64,000 nucleotides of DNA, taken from the NCBI GenBank assembly GCA_900491605.1, contig UESW01004013.1, forward strand, positions 1,168,092 through 1,232,091. Reading direction: 5' to 3'. This document shows, one piece after another, positions 11,893 to 22,538 of the stretch. Numbering within the stretch: the first letter of the stretch is position 1; the number at the start of each line of letters is the position of its first letter. The notes under the pieces are model-generated. The model was not told where the DNA came from, ran no database searches, and saw nothing but the letters and a program-made list of their open reading frames with translations. This DNA is from Calamus simplicifolius. Lineage: Eukaryota > Streptophyta > Magnoliopsida > Arecales > Arecaceae. The translations under genes and the position numbers were made by a program.

Positions 11893-12639
11893 CTAGATAA
11901 TTTTAAATTCATCAAAATAGGAGGATAAATCGCGCACCTTTTGGAGGTACCGAATCATACTCGGCTCTCGAGTCTTGAATTCTCCATGCACCTGGCCAGC
12001 CACCAACTGGGAGTCGGTGTAGGAAATTAGTTTTTTGACCTTAAGCTCGTGGGCGATACGAAGTCCAGCAAGCAGGGCTTCATACTCTGCCTCGTTGTTT
12101 GAAGCCGGAAAGGAGAAGTGGATGTCATATTCGAAAGTTGCACCCTCTGGACTAGTGAGGACCAGGCCGGCGCCAAAACTGCCCGCGCTAGAGGATCCAT
12201 CAGCATGAAGCAACTACGGGGCACTGGGCTTCGGTTGTTTGGGGGTGTCCGAAGCAGAGCCATCCTCGGGTATGGTGCACTCAAGGAGGAAATCCACCAG
12301 AACTTGGGCTTTGATGGCTGGACGAGGCTAATACTGAATGTCGTGCTCGCTCAACTCGACAGCCCATTTGGTTATTCTCTCCGATGCTTCTGGGCGATGA
12401 ATAATCGCTTTGATGGGTTGATCAGTCAGGACAGTGACAGTGTGCGCTTGAAAATATGGCCGCAGCTTTCGGACCGACGTTACTAGAGCCAGAACCATCT
12501 TCTCGACTCGAGTGTACCTTGTTTCAGCGTCTTTGAGTAGTTTTCTGATATAATAAATAGGTTTTTGGAATTTGTTCTCCTCTCTAACTAGCATCGAGCC
12601 AACAGCGTTTTCGGAGACTACCAAGTATAGGTTCAGCAT
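11893..12639 (-). pseudogene. El1 RNase H region (RT-linked plus second RNase H-like segment)
   Basis: The minus-strand frame 12639-12328 carries the RT-linked RNase H (YTRVEKMVLALV, LRPYFQAH, ITKWAVELSE). The frame 12213-11893 reads like a separate cellular-type RNase H (DGSSSAGSFGAGLVL, then NNEAEYEALLAGLR, then YTDSQLVAGQV), with the Asp/Glu/Asp metal ligands visible. Two RNase H-like segments in a row are a known Tat-lineage feature. The segments are in different frames. Confidence 0.75.
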
Positions 12640-15600
12640 TTCCCTGGCTTCGGGCTGCTGAGGAGAGGTGGTGAGCCGAGGTATTTCTTGAGATCTTCAA
12701 AGGACTTCTGACAGTCTGGGGTCCATTGAAAGTTTTTGGCTGATCGAAGCACTTTGAAGAAGGGGAGGCACTTTTCGGCCGACCGAGCAATAAAACGGCT
12801 GAGGGCCGCTATTCTTCCAGTGAGGCGTTGCACGTCCTTGACTGACCCTAGCGGGGCCATTTGCTGCAGGGCTTGGATCTTCTAGGGATTTGCCTCGATG
12901 CCTCGTTGAGAGACCATGAAGCCAAGAAATTTCTCGGAGTTAACCCCGAAAGCACATTTGGTGGGATTGAGCCTCATTTGATACTTTCGAAGCGTGGCGA
13001 AGCTCTTCGCAAGGTCCTCGATGTGCTGGGATGCCTCTTTGCTCTTTACCAGCATATCATCAATATACACCTCTATGTTATGACCGATTTGCTCCTTGAA
13101 GACTTTGTTGACCAGCCTTTGGTAGGTGGCACCTGCATTTTTCAAACCAAAGGGCATAACTCGGTAGCAATAGATACTTTGATTGATGATGAAGGTGATT
13201 TTCTCCTCATCTTCGGGAGCCATTCGGATCTGGTTGTAGCCCGAATAGGCATTCATAAAAGTCAGCATTTGATGGCCCGAAGTTGAATCCATGAGCTGGT
13301 CGATCCGCGGAAGAGGGAAGCTATCTTTTGGGCAGGCCTTGTTGAGGTTGGTGAAGTCGATGTAGATCCTCCATTTTGTTGGAAGAGTTAATCCCCGAGG
13401 CATGCATATTTTAAAATTTGATAACAATTATCAATGCGGAAATTTAAAGATTACATATTAATCTTTCTAACATGCATCAAGATCATATCTTTGCCTTATA
13501 TTATAAGATCGTTTGATCTAAGTATTGCATATAAATTAAATAATTAAGATCATATCTTAATCTTCAAGATGAGAAGTCTTACTACTCATCTTGAAGCCTG
13601 CCTTAAGATCTAAGGATCAAATCACTCACCTTAAGAATAGTAGGTAAATCCTTTGTACTCTGCAGCCGTTCAATCGTCCGGCCTCTAGTATTGTCCACGC
13701 GAAGCCCCCGAATGATCGGATTCCTGGGAGTGCTAGCTCGCGGAAAAATAATTTTGCTGATCTTGAATTCTTCCACTTGAATCTTCCTCCAAGATCCACC
13801 AAGCTTTTGCTAACACTAAAATCACACCAGAATTTTCTGTTCTAACTCTTAGAACTGTAACACTTGGTTCTAACTGTTTAGAATTTTTGATCTCTTTTGA
13901 TCTTGTGTTGTTGTTATCTGGTGAGGGATGTCCTCTATTTATAGTTTCATATTAGCCAGTCTATTGAATTCTAACATTTAAAATTCCGCTGTTTTATGAA
14001 AACTAAAGAGACATATTAAATTCATACACTTATCAATGCATGAAGAGTTGTGTGGAGTGCTCTTCCAAAGAGGCATATTAATTCGCACGCTTATCAATGC
14101 ACAGAGAGTTGTGTGAAGTGCTCTTCCAAAGAGGCACCTTTTAGCAAAATTTATTTTTCTTGAACTTGGGAATCATTTGAAAAAGATTAAAAGTTATAAA
14201 TTAAATTCTGCATGAGAATTTAATTTCTCATGAGATGAGATTTTAGTTATCTCATCATGCGAGAAAACCTTTTTCACACATGGGGTTTGGATTTTTGGTT
14301 TTAAGCTAATTTGAATTTATTGGATTAAACCAATATAGATCATGGTCCTAGCTCAAATCAAATTTGGCTAATCCTGAATCTATTTAAATCCAAATCAAAT
14401 CTAATTTCAAATCAATATTTGAAATTGATTAGTCCTTCTAGTAGACTTAAACCAAATTGAATCTTATTCACTTGTACTTAATCTAATTGAGATAATTCAA
14501 TCAATCAAATTGATTAATTAAATCATATATGATTCTCAATCGTTGATCAGCAAATAGATCATCCTAGGAAACTTCTATGCGTGTGACTCTCTAGGTTCGA
14601 ACCTAAGCCGGTAGCATAGAAACAATTTTCTATACTAATCGATGTGCCCATCTAGCAATGGAACCCGACGTCCGGATAGGTCGAAGAGTTGCCGAGCAAA
14701 CTCCAAGAACCCTAAGAAACAGTTACCGTATAATTCATCCTCTTGACCACAAATGCTAAGGATGGCTTAAGAGCCTGTCAACTCTAAACAGCAAATCTAT
14801 AAAGTGATTTCAATTTTAGTGATCATGTGACTTTCACATGAAGTGCCTTGGCCAAGGTCTTGCTAAATTGAAACACAAGCATTTCTCCTTTTAACGGGAT
14901 AGGTCAAATTCCATCTTGATCCACAACTGACTACCACAAGTACTTGACTGCACCCAGTAACCTTTCGTAGCTGGATTAGAAATCCAGGTGGTCCGGCCCC
15001 GAAGTACAATGAGTTTCTTGTAAGCCACTAGTTGTGATCTTCAGGTCTGAAGGATACTTATACCTATATCTTCTTGGATTAACTCTTGACAGTAGAGTAT
15101 CCGAAAATGAGTCACGTTCGGTGAAATGTACTCCTACACTTTCACCTGTATGTCATACCAGTGTCTCTACACTCCTTGGTTAAGAGGACAACCAACAAAT
15201 ATATATACAACATCCTATAATTGATAGTACTATGGCCCTATCATAGTATATCATTTGGTCGCGAACTCTTTTAAGGACCTTCAAAGATAAATCCTCCTTT
15301 ATCGTGAAGGAAGATCCTGAGGGCTTCATTACTATTAGGAGTTTTAAGAAGATGTTCTTGTAATGAATAAACTGCCAAATAACTTTTATTAATATATCAA
15401 TTTATATACAATTTACATCAACACAATCATCAAATGATTAGCTTTAGGATACAATTCCCAACACATTTGCTATTCGACTTTTTCACCATGACCACATTCA
15501 CCAGCCAATTGGGATAATTAACCTCCCAGATGAATTTGGCTTTGATGAGTTTGTCCACTTCTTCTTCGATGGCTTTCTGGCGCTCGGGGGCGAAGCTCCT

Positions 15601-15680
15601 TTTCTTCTGTTTAATAGGCCAGAATGTCTCGTCCACGCTGAGGCGGTGGACCAGGACATCTGGGCTTATTCCGGGCATAT
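12640..15680 (-). pseudogene. El1 reverse transcriptase, split by solo LTR B
   Basis: The N-terminal part is at 15678-15469 (VDKLIKAKFIW, VNVVMVKKSNSK). The palm and fingers resume at 13371 (WRIYIDFTNLNKACPKDSF) with the catalytic YIDD box (VYIDDMLVKSK) near 13070, and the thumb/connection runs on to about 12640. The gap between is exactly solo LTR B plus one TSD copy; taking out those bases leaves an open frame at the junction, so the RT was intact there when the LTR landed. Confidence 0.85.
13377..15463. mobile_element. Solo LTR B (2.09 kb) inserted in El1 RT
   Basis: Ends are TGTTGGAAG and TTCCCAACA (TGTTGG/CCAACA inverted ends), flanked by a perfect 5-bp TSD CATTT (13372-13376 and 15464-15468). 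It has no gag-pol, PBS or PPT, so it is a solo LTR, at 2,087 bp a long one. AT-rich overall. A pair of near copies of 'gagttgtgtg(g/a)agtgctcttccaaagaggca' lies at about 14044-14140. The minus-strand start TGTTGGGAATTGTATCC resembles copia LTR starts, but I cannot confirm the family. Confidence 0.9.
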
Positions 15681-15683
15681 CTG

Positions 15684-17600
15684 ATGCGGACCAGGCGAAG
15701 ACGTCATCATTCCTCTGAAGGAATTCAATTAATTCTTGCCGAAGCTTTCCTTCTAGCTACGACCCAACCTTTATGGTTCGTCAGGCTGAGCTTCGTCGAG
15801 TGGTATTTCCTCCAGTTCTTCTGCTGGCTCTCCTCGTTGCTCAGTGAAATCTTTCCGAGCATCCAGCCCATCCACCTTGGGCTTTCTGGACTGAAGGTCG
15901 GCGACAAAGCAATGCCGAGCTATGACTTGACTTTCTCGGACAACCCCCACTCCCCATTTTGTGAAAAACTTCATGGCAAGGTGGGGAATGAAAATGATGG
16001 CTTTAAGAGATACCTGCCCCGGCCTGCCAAGGATGGCGTCGTAAGGAGACTGAAGATTGGTCACGAGGAAATCCATGGGCACTATAGCCATGCGGGGCCA
16101 AGTGCCAGCTCGAACTGTCAGAGCAATAACTCCTTCGGGGATTATGGAATCACCTGTGAAGCCCACTAGAGTGGACTCCATGGGCCGGAGTAGGGGTGTA
16201 ATCGAGCCGAGTCGAGTCGATACAGTGCCAAGCTCGAGCTTGACTCGACTCTAAAATTTGAAGCTCGAAACTCGACTCGAGCTCGATCAAGTTTTTTATT
16301 TCGAGCTCGAGCTTGAGCTCGATGAAATACTCGATAAACTCGAGCTCGGCTTGACTCGACTCAAATTTTTGTATAAAAAATTAAAAAAATAATCTAGGGT
16401 ATTGGATTTTTTTATAAGAAAAAATCTTTTATTTTTTTATAAAAGATTTTTTTATAAGAAAAAATCTTTCCAAGGTCTTACCGTGGGTTTTATCAGATTA
16501 AATCCAAGGGTAAATTCGGCTTCAACGAAGAAGGCTCCTTCCAACCTCCAATCCACCGCAAGTCCACAACCTTCACAGTTCACACCAAATTTTTGAGCCA
16601 AAGCTCCAAAGATTATCATTATCTTTAATGAAGATAGGGCTTACAAGTTAGGCAGTTACCACTTAGAGATGAGCCCTATCCTCTCGTTGTTAATAGGGAG
16701 TTAGGGACGAGACGAACGACGGTTTCATTTTCCCTAATTTTCTCCTAGAGCCCACGCTGAATCGCTGAGAGCCTAAGACGAACGGCAGGAAAACTTAAAT
16801 CGCCTGAGAGGCTGAGAGCCTGAGATGAATGATGGAAAAACTTGAATCGCCCTGAGAGCCTGAGACGAACCGTCATGACTCACGAACGATAGAAAAACTG
16901 AAATGAACGGTTTGTTTTCTCTATTTTGAATCGCTAAGAGCCTAGGGGGGCTGACCAGACGAAAGAGTAATGATGGTTCGTTTCCTAATTTAAAGCTTTA
17001 AAGTTTTAAACCTTATGATAATTACAACTGAGGGCTGGACAAACGAGTAACGATTGTTCGTTTCCTAATTTAAAGCTTTAAAGTTTTAAACCTTATTATA
17101 ATTACAAAGATAAAAAAAGTAAAATTACGTGATAAAGCTCACGAGCCTTTCGAGCCGAGTATTTTAATACTTGAACTCGACTCGATAATTTACTCGAGTA
17201 GCTTGAGCTCAAGCTCAACTCGATAAGCAGCGAGTCGATTTCGAGTATTTTTTGAGTCGATTTTGAGCTACTCGCGAGTTATCTCGACTCAGTTACACCC
17301 CTAGGCCGGAGGCTTTCTATCCGGAATTTCAATCTCATAAAGGCATCAAAGTACAGAACATTAACAAAGCTTCCACTATCAATCAAGATGCGGTGTACAT
17401 CATAATTGTTCATATTCAAAGATACAACAAGAGCATCATCATGGGGGTATTGTACCTCCCGAAGGTCTTCATCAGAGAAAGTGAGCTCATCAACTCGAGC
17501 TTTCTTTGGCGAGTTTTCCTCCTCGCTTGGCCAAGAAGATGGGAAGCCGGCCGCCGCTATCACATTGACATTGCCGATAACCGGAGGATTCAATGGAGGA
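15684..17600 (-). pseudogene. El1 protease region, split by an hAT element
   Basis: The minus-strand frame 17593-17304 contains the aspartic protease active site ILIDSGSFVNVLYFDAF, with DSG as expected. The frame resumes at 16182 with STLVGFTGDSI and LTVRAGTWPRMAIVPMDFLV, and runs toward the RT linker. The break coincides with the hAT element and its 8-bp TSD. Upstream it continues from gag. Confidence 0.8.
16191..17303. mobile_element. Non-autonomous hAT-type DNA transposon (1.1 kb)
   Basis: Begins TAGGGGTGTAA and ends TTACACCCCTA, an 11-bp perfect terminal inverted repeat. It is flanked by a perfect 8-bp duplication GGCCGGAG (16183-16190, 17304-17311), the length typical of hAT transposons. 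Both subterminal regions (16200-16370 and 17145-17290) are crowded with ctcgag, cgagtcgag and agctcgag words in both orientations, as expected for transposase-binding subterminal repeats. No transposase frame is seen, so it is a deletion derivative or MITE-like. Confidence 0.92.
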
Positions 17601-17689
17601 AGTTGGCGTGGCTCGGGTTGGCGCTCCCCCTCATTATTCGGCTCAGGGGGTCCCTTGAACCGGTCCAGTCTGCCCTACTGAATCAACCG

Positions 17690-19117
17690 CTCGATCTCAT
17701 TCTTGAGCTGCCAACAGTCCTCGGTATCATGCCCGTAGTCCCGATGAAAGCGGCAGTACTTGGTCGGATCCCTCCGAGTCGCATTGCCTTGGAGAGGAGG
17801 AGGACGAGGAATTTACCACTCGATCTCCATCAGGATTTGCGCTCTTGGCGCGGTGAGGGGAGTGTAGCGGTCGAACCTTCGAGCAGGACTCCAGGTTCGG
17901 TCTTGAGGCGGCGATGGAGGAGCTCTATGGTGGTGAGGCGGGCTAGCATGGCAGTGGGCCCATTGCTTGTCCGAGCCCTTTGCCTCTTTCTTTTTCAGCT
18001 GCTCAACCCGAGCTGATCTCCTTGATTCTTCAACCCTAGCGTATTTATCCACCAGGGACATCATATCTGAAAGGCTCTTCGGATAATTAACTTCCAGAGC
18101 CAGATAGAAGTCTCCCTCCTTTGACACTCCTTCGGCCATGGCAGACATGGCTACCTCGTGGTTGAGATGGTTGACTTCCAGGAGGGCCGCGTTGAAACGG
18201 CCTAGGTAATTCTTCAGCGATTCTCCCTCTCTCTGTTTAACCTCAAAGAGAAAATTGGATCTCTGTTGCTGGCGACAACTGCTGATGAACTGGCTGATGA
18301 GTAAACAGCTTAGTTTATCGAAAGAATCAATGGAACCTGGCTTCAGTCTATTGAACCAGGTTCGGGCAAATCCCCTTAGAGTGGAGGGGAAGGCTCAACA
18401 CAGGATCGCATCCGACGCTTCATGGAACATCATGATGGATCTGAAGCTGCTCAGATGGTCGTTGGGATTGGTGGATCCATGGTACAGCTTGATGGCAGGG
18501 AGCTTGACGTGAGGGAGAATCACTTCCCTCATGATCCTCTCGGAGAAGGGAACGCCCTGCTCTACTTTTGGTTGGGATGGAGGAACTTGCCTGATGGCGT
18601 CTAACTCTTGACACCATTCTCGACGCATCTCCTGCATCTACTACCTGATCCCTTCATCTAGAGTGGTAGGAGGGATTGGGCGATGGAAAGACAGTAGAGG
18701 TGTCGAATCCTGGGAGGACACCGAAGAGGGAGAACAAACCCGCCTAGATCTAAGCAGGCTCTTCCCTCTAGCTCGCTGCGGCGCTGGCTTTGCTTTCGCA
18801 GGCTGGTGATGATAATCCGCTGCTTCTGACGGATTGGAAGAAGATATCGCTGGCGGAGCAGGGGCAGTGGCCTCTTCATGAAGCTGAGGAGCAGGGATGG
18901 CAGGGTCAGGAATCACCTGGAGCCCTTGGACCAACTGGGTCAATATTTGAACCTGCTAGACCAGCGTGGCGAATTGGTCCAGCGTTACCACCGTTGACGG
19001 TGGCAAAGGAGTTTCAGCTGGCGATGGTAGTGGAGGTACCGCATCGCTAATCGGATCAGGCCTTTGAGATGCGGCTTGATCTTGAGCCTCGGATGTGGCT
19101 CTCTTTCGATTGGCCAT
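17690..19117 (-). pseudogene. El1 gag
   Basis: The likely start is the ATG complementary to 19115-19117, about 65 bases inside the PBS (MANRKRATSEAQDQAA). The capsid-like part includes IMREVILPHVKLPAIKLYHG (18550-18490) and the assembly region EGDFYLALEVNYPKSLSDMM (18120-18050). A basic stretch follows, then a CCHC-type zinc knuckle variant, CRFHRDYGHDTEDC, at about 17755-17714, which is characteristic of Tat-lineage gag. Several frame breaks show decay. Confidence 0.8.
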
Positions 19118-19182
19118 TAGATGATGCTTTTTCGGATTTTTTGAGTCTTATCTCCTGGATCACAAGTTTATGGGACTTGAGG

Positions 19183-19200
19183 CCCTTCCTCTAGCGCCAA
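19183..19200 (-). other. El1 primer-binding site
   Basis: Two bases inside the right LTR the minus strand reads TGGCGCTAGAGGAAGGGC. El2 has a related word in the same place (TGGCGCGCCAGGTAGGGGG). The position and the TGGCGC start fit a tRNA-primed PBS of plant gypsy elements; the tRNA identity was not determined. Confidence 0.65.
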
Positions 19201-19202
19201 TC

Positions 19203-20128
19203 TGTTGCCATGGAAATCTGTTCTCCAACTCGGGTGCGCTTCTGGCTCCTAATCCGGACATCATCTCGTCACATCGGGGTGAAACCTGTAAGACAGTCCG
19301 CGCGCAGAGGGTGATGTGGGGGATGTCCTCTGCAGAGGACCCTCCGATGCCCAAGTTAGTGGAGATACATAGCAAGCAAATGTGAGGAGAAGACTCTCAC
19401 AGAAGAGCTCCCCTAGATGGGTGTTCTCTCGAGAGCTCTGAGCTCAGATGGAGCTGTTCTCAGTATGATAGCGAGTAAAATGAGTGAATGTTTACGCATA
19501 CCTAAGAGGTTGGAGGGTGGTAGTATTTATAGGGGATTACCTGATTCCTTTGGCGTGTCCCGAGGGGAGGTCCGAAAATTGTTATGATTCGAAACATATT
19601 CGAATCAAGTTTGTTATGAGGCCAGTAGGATTCGTATCTTATCAGTTAGAGGATCGACGGCTAGGAGAGCTGGTTGATGCCTTGAGATTCTGCGATTATA
19701 TAGGTTCTAGGCTACTCCTGTGGGTCCTAGGCCACTCCGGGTATGATTCCCCGTTTGGAATCTTATTCAGTTATAGTGAATTCGAACTCTTCTGCACCGG
19801 ATTCCATAGAGGTATTCGAGTGTCTCGGTCCGACCGAGGCGAGGGGCAACTTGGTTTTCCGAGGTACATAATAGCTCGGTCTGTAGAAGCATAGGGACAG
19901 CTCGGGTTACCGTGGTGTGGTCGGCTCGGGTTGCCGAGGTATAGTCGGCTTGGGTTGCCGAGGTATGAAGATAGCTTGGGTCGTTGGGGCGACCCGACGC
20001 CACTGAGGGCGATTAGGCTTCGCTGCTTGGTTGGATGTGACAGCTGGCCGACATGACGTTAGGATTGAACTTGACCCAATTATCGACGTGTGCAGGCATT
20101 AATACAATGATAATTTAACCCCTCATCA
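19203..20128 (-). repeat. El1 right (5') LTR
   Basis: Begins TGTTGCC next to the PBS and ends CCTCATCA, 926 bp. On the minus strand a TATA box (CCTATAAATAC, about 19528-19538) is well placed for the genomic transcript. The outer part carries repeats of 'gctcggttgccgaggtat' words and matches the surviving left LTR. Confidence 0.85.
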
Positions 20129-21620
20129 AAATCCAAGTGAAGCAATGATTCCTCACAACCTTTCTTTGAGGGCAAACAGATTAAAACCTGGGGAGGAGCT
20201 AGCTGATTCGAATCAATAGAATATCAAGATTGCTGGCCATCTAACTGTAGCTCCTCTCCCCAACATCCATTATAGTGAATGGTATCAATCTTGTTAATGA
20301 TTGGTCATTGATTTGCTACTACAAGCTGAGTTGCCCGACCTTGTCAAGATGTGGGCGAAGATGATTTACCAAACGGAATAACAATTGGAAGAGGCTCTGG
20401 AGTTCATTGAGCACAAGATGTATAAAAAAAATTTATCTCCCCGTCCCTTTACCACTTGGCATTCTGATTTCCGTGCCAAGCACATTCCACTACTTGGAAA
20501 CATGCTGAATTACTTCTTCTGTACCTTTATTTTTGCTGCTGCTAACTTTTACTTCTGAGTGCTCTTTTCTATACATTCCTTGATTATTAGTTTTATATAT
20601 ATATATATATATAGTTCGAGAAGCTATTAAGAGGTTGTTTCGTTGGCTATGCTTTGAGAAAAACTTTCTGTTAGCTAATATCGTAAGTTTGGTTCATCTT
20701 AAAAATTCTTTTTGATACATGATGACTCTTCTAATACTATTTTTACATTTATTTACATGGCATATGATTATTTTCTTAATTCTTACTATACGTGATAAAG
20801 ATAGATATGCACATAACTATTTTCTCATTGCACACAGTTATCATCTTAATATATATAGTTTTTGAGGGGCATGAAGGATCAAAAACTAAAGAAAATTAGT
20901 ATGGCAAACCCAATGTCACATGGTTGATCAACAAGAACTAAACCTTACAGCCCGATCAACTGAAGGGCTAGTTATCAAATTGCATTATATAATTTCCTTA
21001 TGTATAATGTTATTTTCTAATAAATTTGAATAGTTGCACCTTCCTTTCATTAAAATAAATTAAATAGATAAATCGGATTACATGTCACATGACTCACACC
21101 TAGGGAGAGTAAACGATCGGATATCATCAAGTTAAGAATTTATCAATCTAAATCAACTTATTCATCAAATAGGTTAAAATTCTAAATCTAATTAATAGAT
21201 CATACAATTTGACATGTGCAACCTGTTTGTCAAATATATCAATCAAATTAAATAGACTAAATGAGTTTTTAATGAATTAAATAAGTTTAGAATAAAATAG
21301 TTAAGCAAATTAAATAGGTTAAATTAATCTAAAATATATTAAATGCTTTACATGATTTAAATAGGTTGGATCATTATACAAGCTGATTATTAAATAAGTT
21401 GAACAAAAGTTAAACTAAGAATAGCAACGTACTAGCCAAGCTTTACCATCCTCGTTCCAACCTCACATTTCATTCGGTAATAATTTTAATCCCAATGTTG
21501 GCCCCATGATACCCAACTCCACCTCTGATTTTTTTTTTATTAAATTTTATTCAAAAAAATAAACTTTAATATTTTTATTTTTTAATATACTTAAAAAAAA
21601 GTATACATTCAAGATGAATT

Positions 21621-21667
<47 letters not shown>

Positions 21668-22260
21668 CCTCAATTTTTTTTATATATCTGAACTGATTCA
21701 CATTTGACTAGTGTGATCGTCCGCTTATATTAATATATATATATATAAAAGTCTCAATTTGCAAACTTCATCTCAATTGATAAAATTATCAGCCTTAAGT
21801 TAAACAAAATAGAGGCTGAAATTCAAACATGATTCGCTTCATAAACGATTTTAGATGGGTTGACCTATCCATCCAAAATCCATTGAAGTTATGAATTGAA
21901 TTGGTTGGCAAAGGAGAAACAAAACTATCTTTTAATGGATTTATAAATTTTATATTTTATAGACTAAGCTTTCAAGTCGAATCAGATAGAACATGTGTTT
22001 ATCCAACGGTTTTCCCAGCTTTCCTCTTCGGACAGGTGTCAAATTTTGGCTCGATCAAATTTGGTGCAGCAATTCTTCAAAGAGGGCGCGTGTCTGACCC
22101 CGAGGTACTCTTTCCCGTGGGTTTGCTAACTAGGGCTTGTTAGCCGATCCACTCTCCGCTCTCTGAGCCTCTCCCACTCCTCTTCCCCTCCTCCTCTCCC
22201 TCTTCGTTCGAAAATTCGAAACCCTTATAAATTAGGGCTTTTCTTACGCAACAAGACCCT
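20129..22260. other. Intergenic, AT-rich; possible gypsy scrap and microsatellites
   Basis: Immediately after El1 (20129-20215) a short frame reads PSEAMIPHNLSLRANRLKPG before a purine run, possibly the tail of an older gypsy pol; too short to be sure. The middle (21180-21420) repeats 'aaataggttaaat' like words. An (AT)n tract lies at 21627-21664. From about 22140 to 22205 the sequence becomes a CT-rich tract typical of a plant promoter or 5' UTR, just before the GATA-FAR1 gene. No gene is seen. Confidence 0.5.
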
Positions 22261-22538
22261 AGAATTCGGGAAAGCGGGATCCTAATTGAATCTTACGGAT
22301 CGTGTGAGAATTGAGATTCCAGGTAGTGATTTAGATTTGGATTACGGCTTTGAGTTTGGATTCACACAAAAAAAAAAAAAAAAAATCTTGAACCCAGGCT
22401 TGCTGCCGATGTTCTCTCAGATAAAAAAGCCCTTTTTTTCCGTAGTTTCCCCTGAATAGCCAGCAAGAAAGGGGGAGAGTGACGATCGGAGGCCCTAGAC
22501 GCGCGATGGAGCGGACGAGCACTTGATGAGTGCCCAGA
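22140..22538 (+). promoter_or_regulatory. Putative promoter and 5' UTR of the GATA-FAR1 gene
   Basis: A dense pyrimidine tract (ctctccgctctctgagcc, then cctcccactcctcttcccct, about 22152-22205) lies roughly 340-390 bp before the ATG at 22539. This is a common arrangement of TATA-less plant promoters and leaders. A poly-A run (22368-22386) and two short upstream ATGs (22506 and 22524), each soon closed by a stop, precede the main start. No clear TATA box is seen. Confidence 0.4.

Larger units (their letters stand above)
2236..20128 (-). mobile_element. El1: Tat-lineage Ty3/gypsy LTR retrotransposon with nested insertions
   Basis: A Ty3/gypsy element read right to left. The order on the minus strand is right LTR (its 5' LTR), PBS, gag, protease, RT, RNase H, integrase, tandem repeats, an extra ORF on the opposite strand, polypurine tract, left LTR. 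The integrase-last order is Ty3/gypsy. The antisense extra ORF between integrase and the 3' LTR is the mark of the Tat lineage (Grande, Retand, RIRE2 relatives). About 4.7 kb of its 17.9 kb is younger inserted DNA: two solo LTRs and one hAT element. Reading frames carry stops and shifts, so it is not autonomous. The left LTR is incomplete and no flanking TSD can be matched. Confidence 0.85.

Noticed and set aside
20129..20215. Remnant gypsy pol end after El1
   Set aside because: Only about 29 codons before a purine run; suggestive but too short to annotate as a gene.
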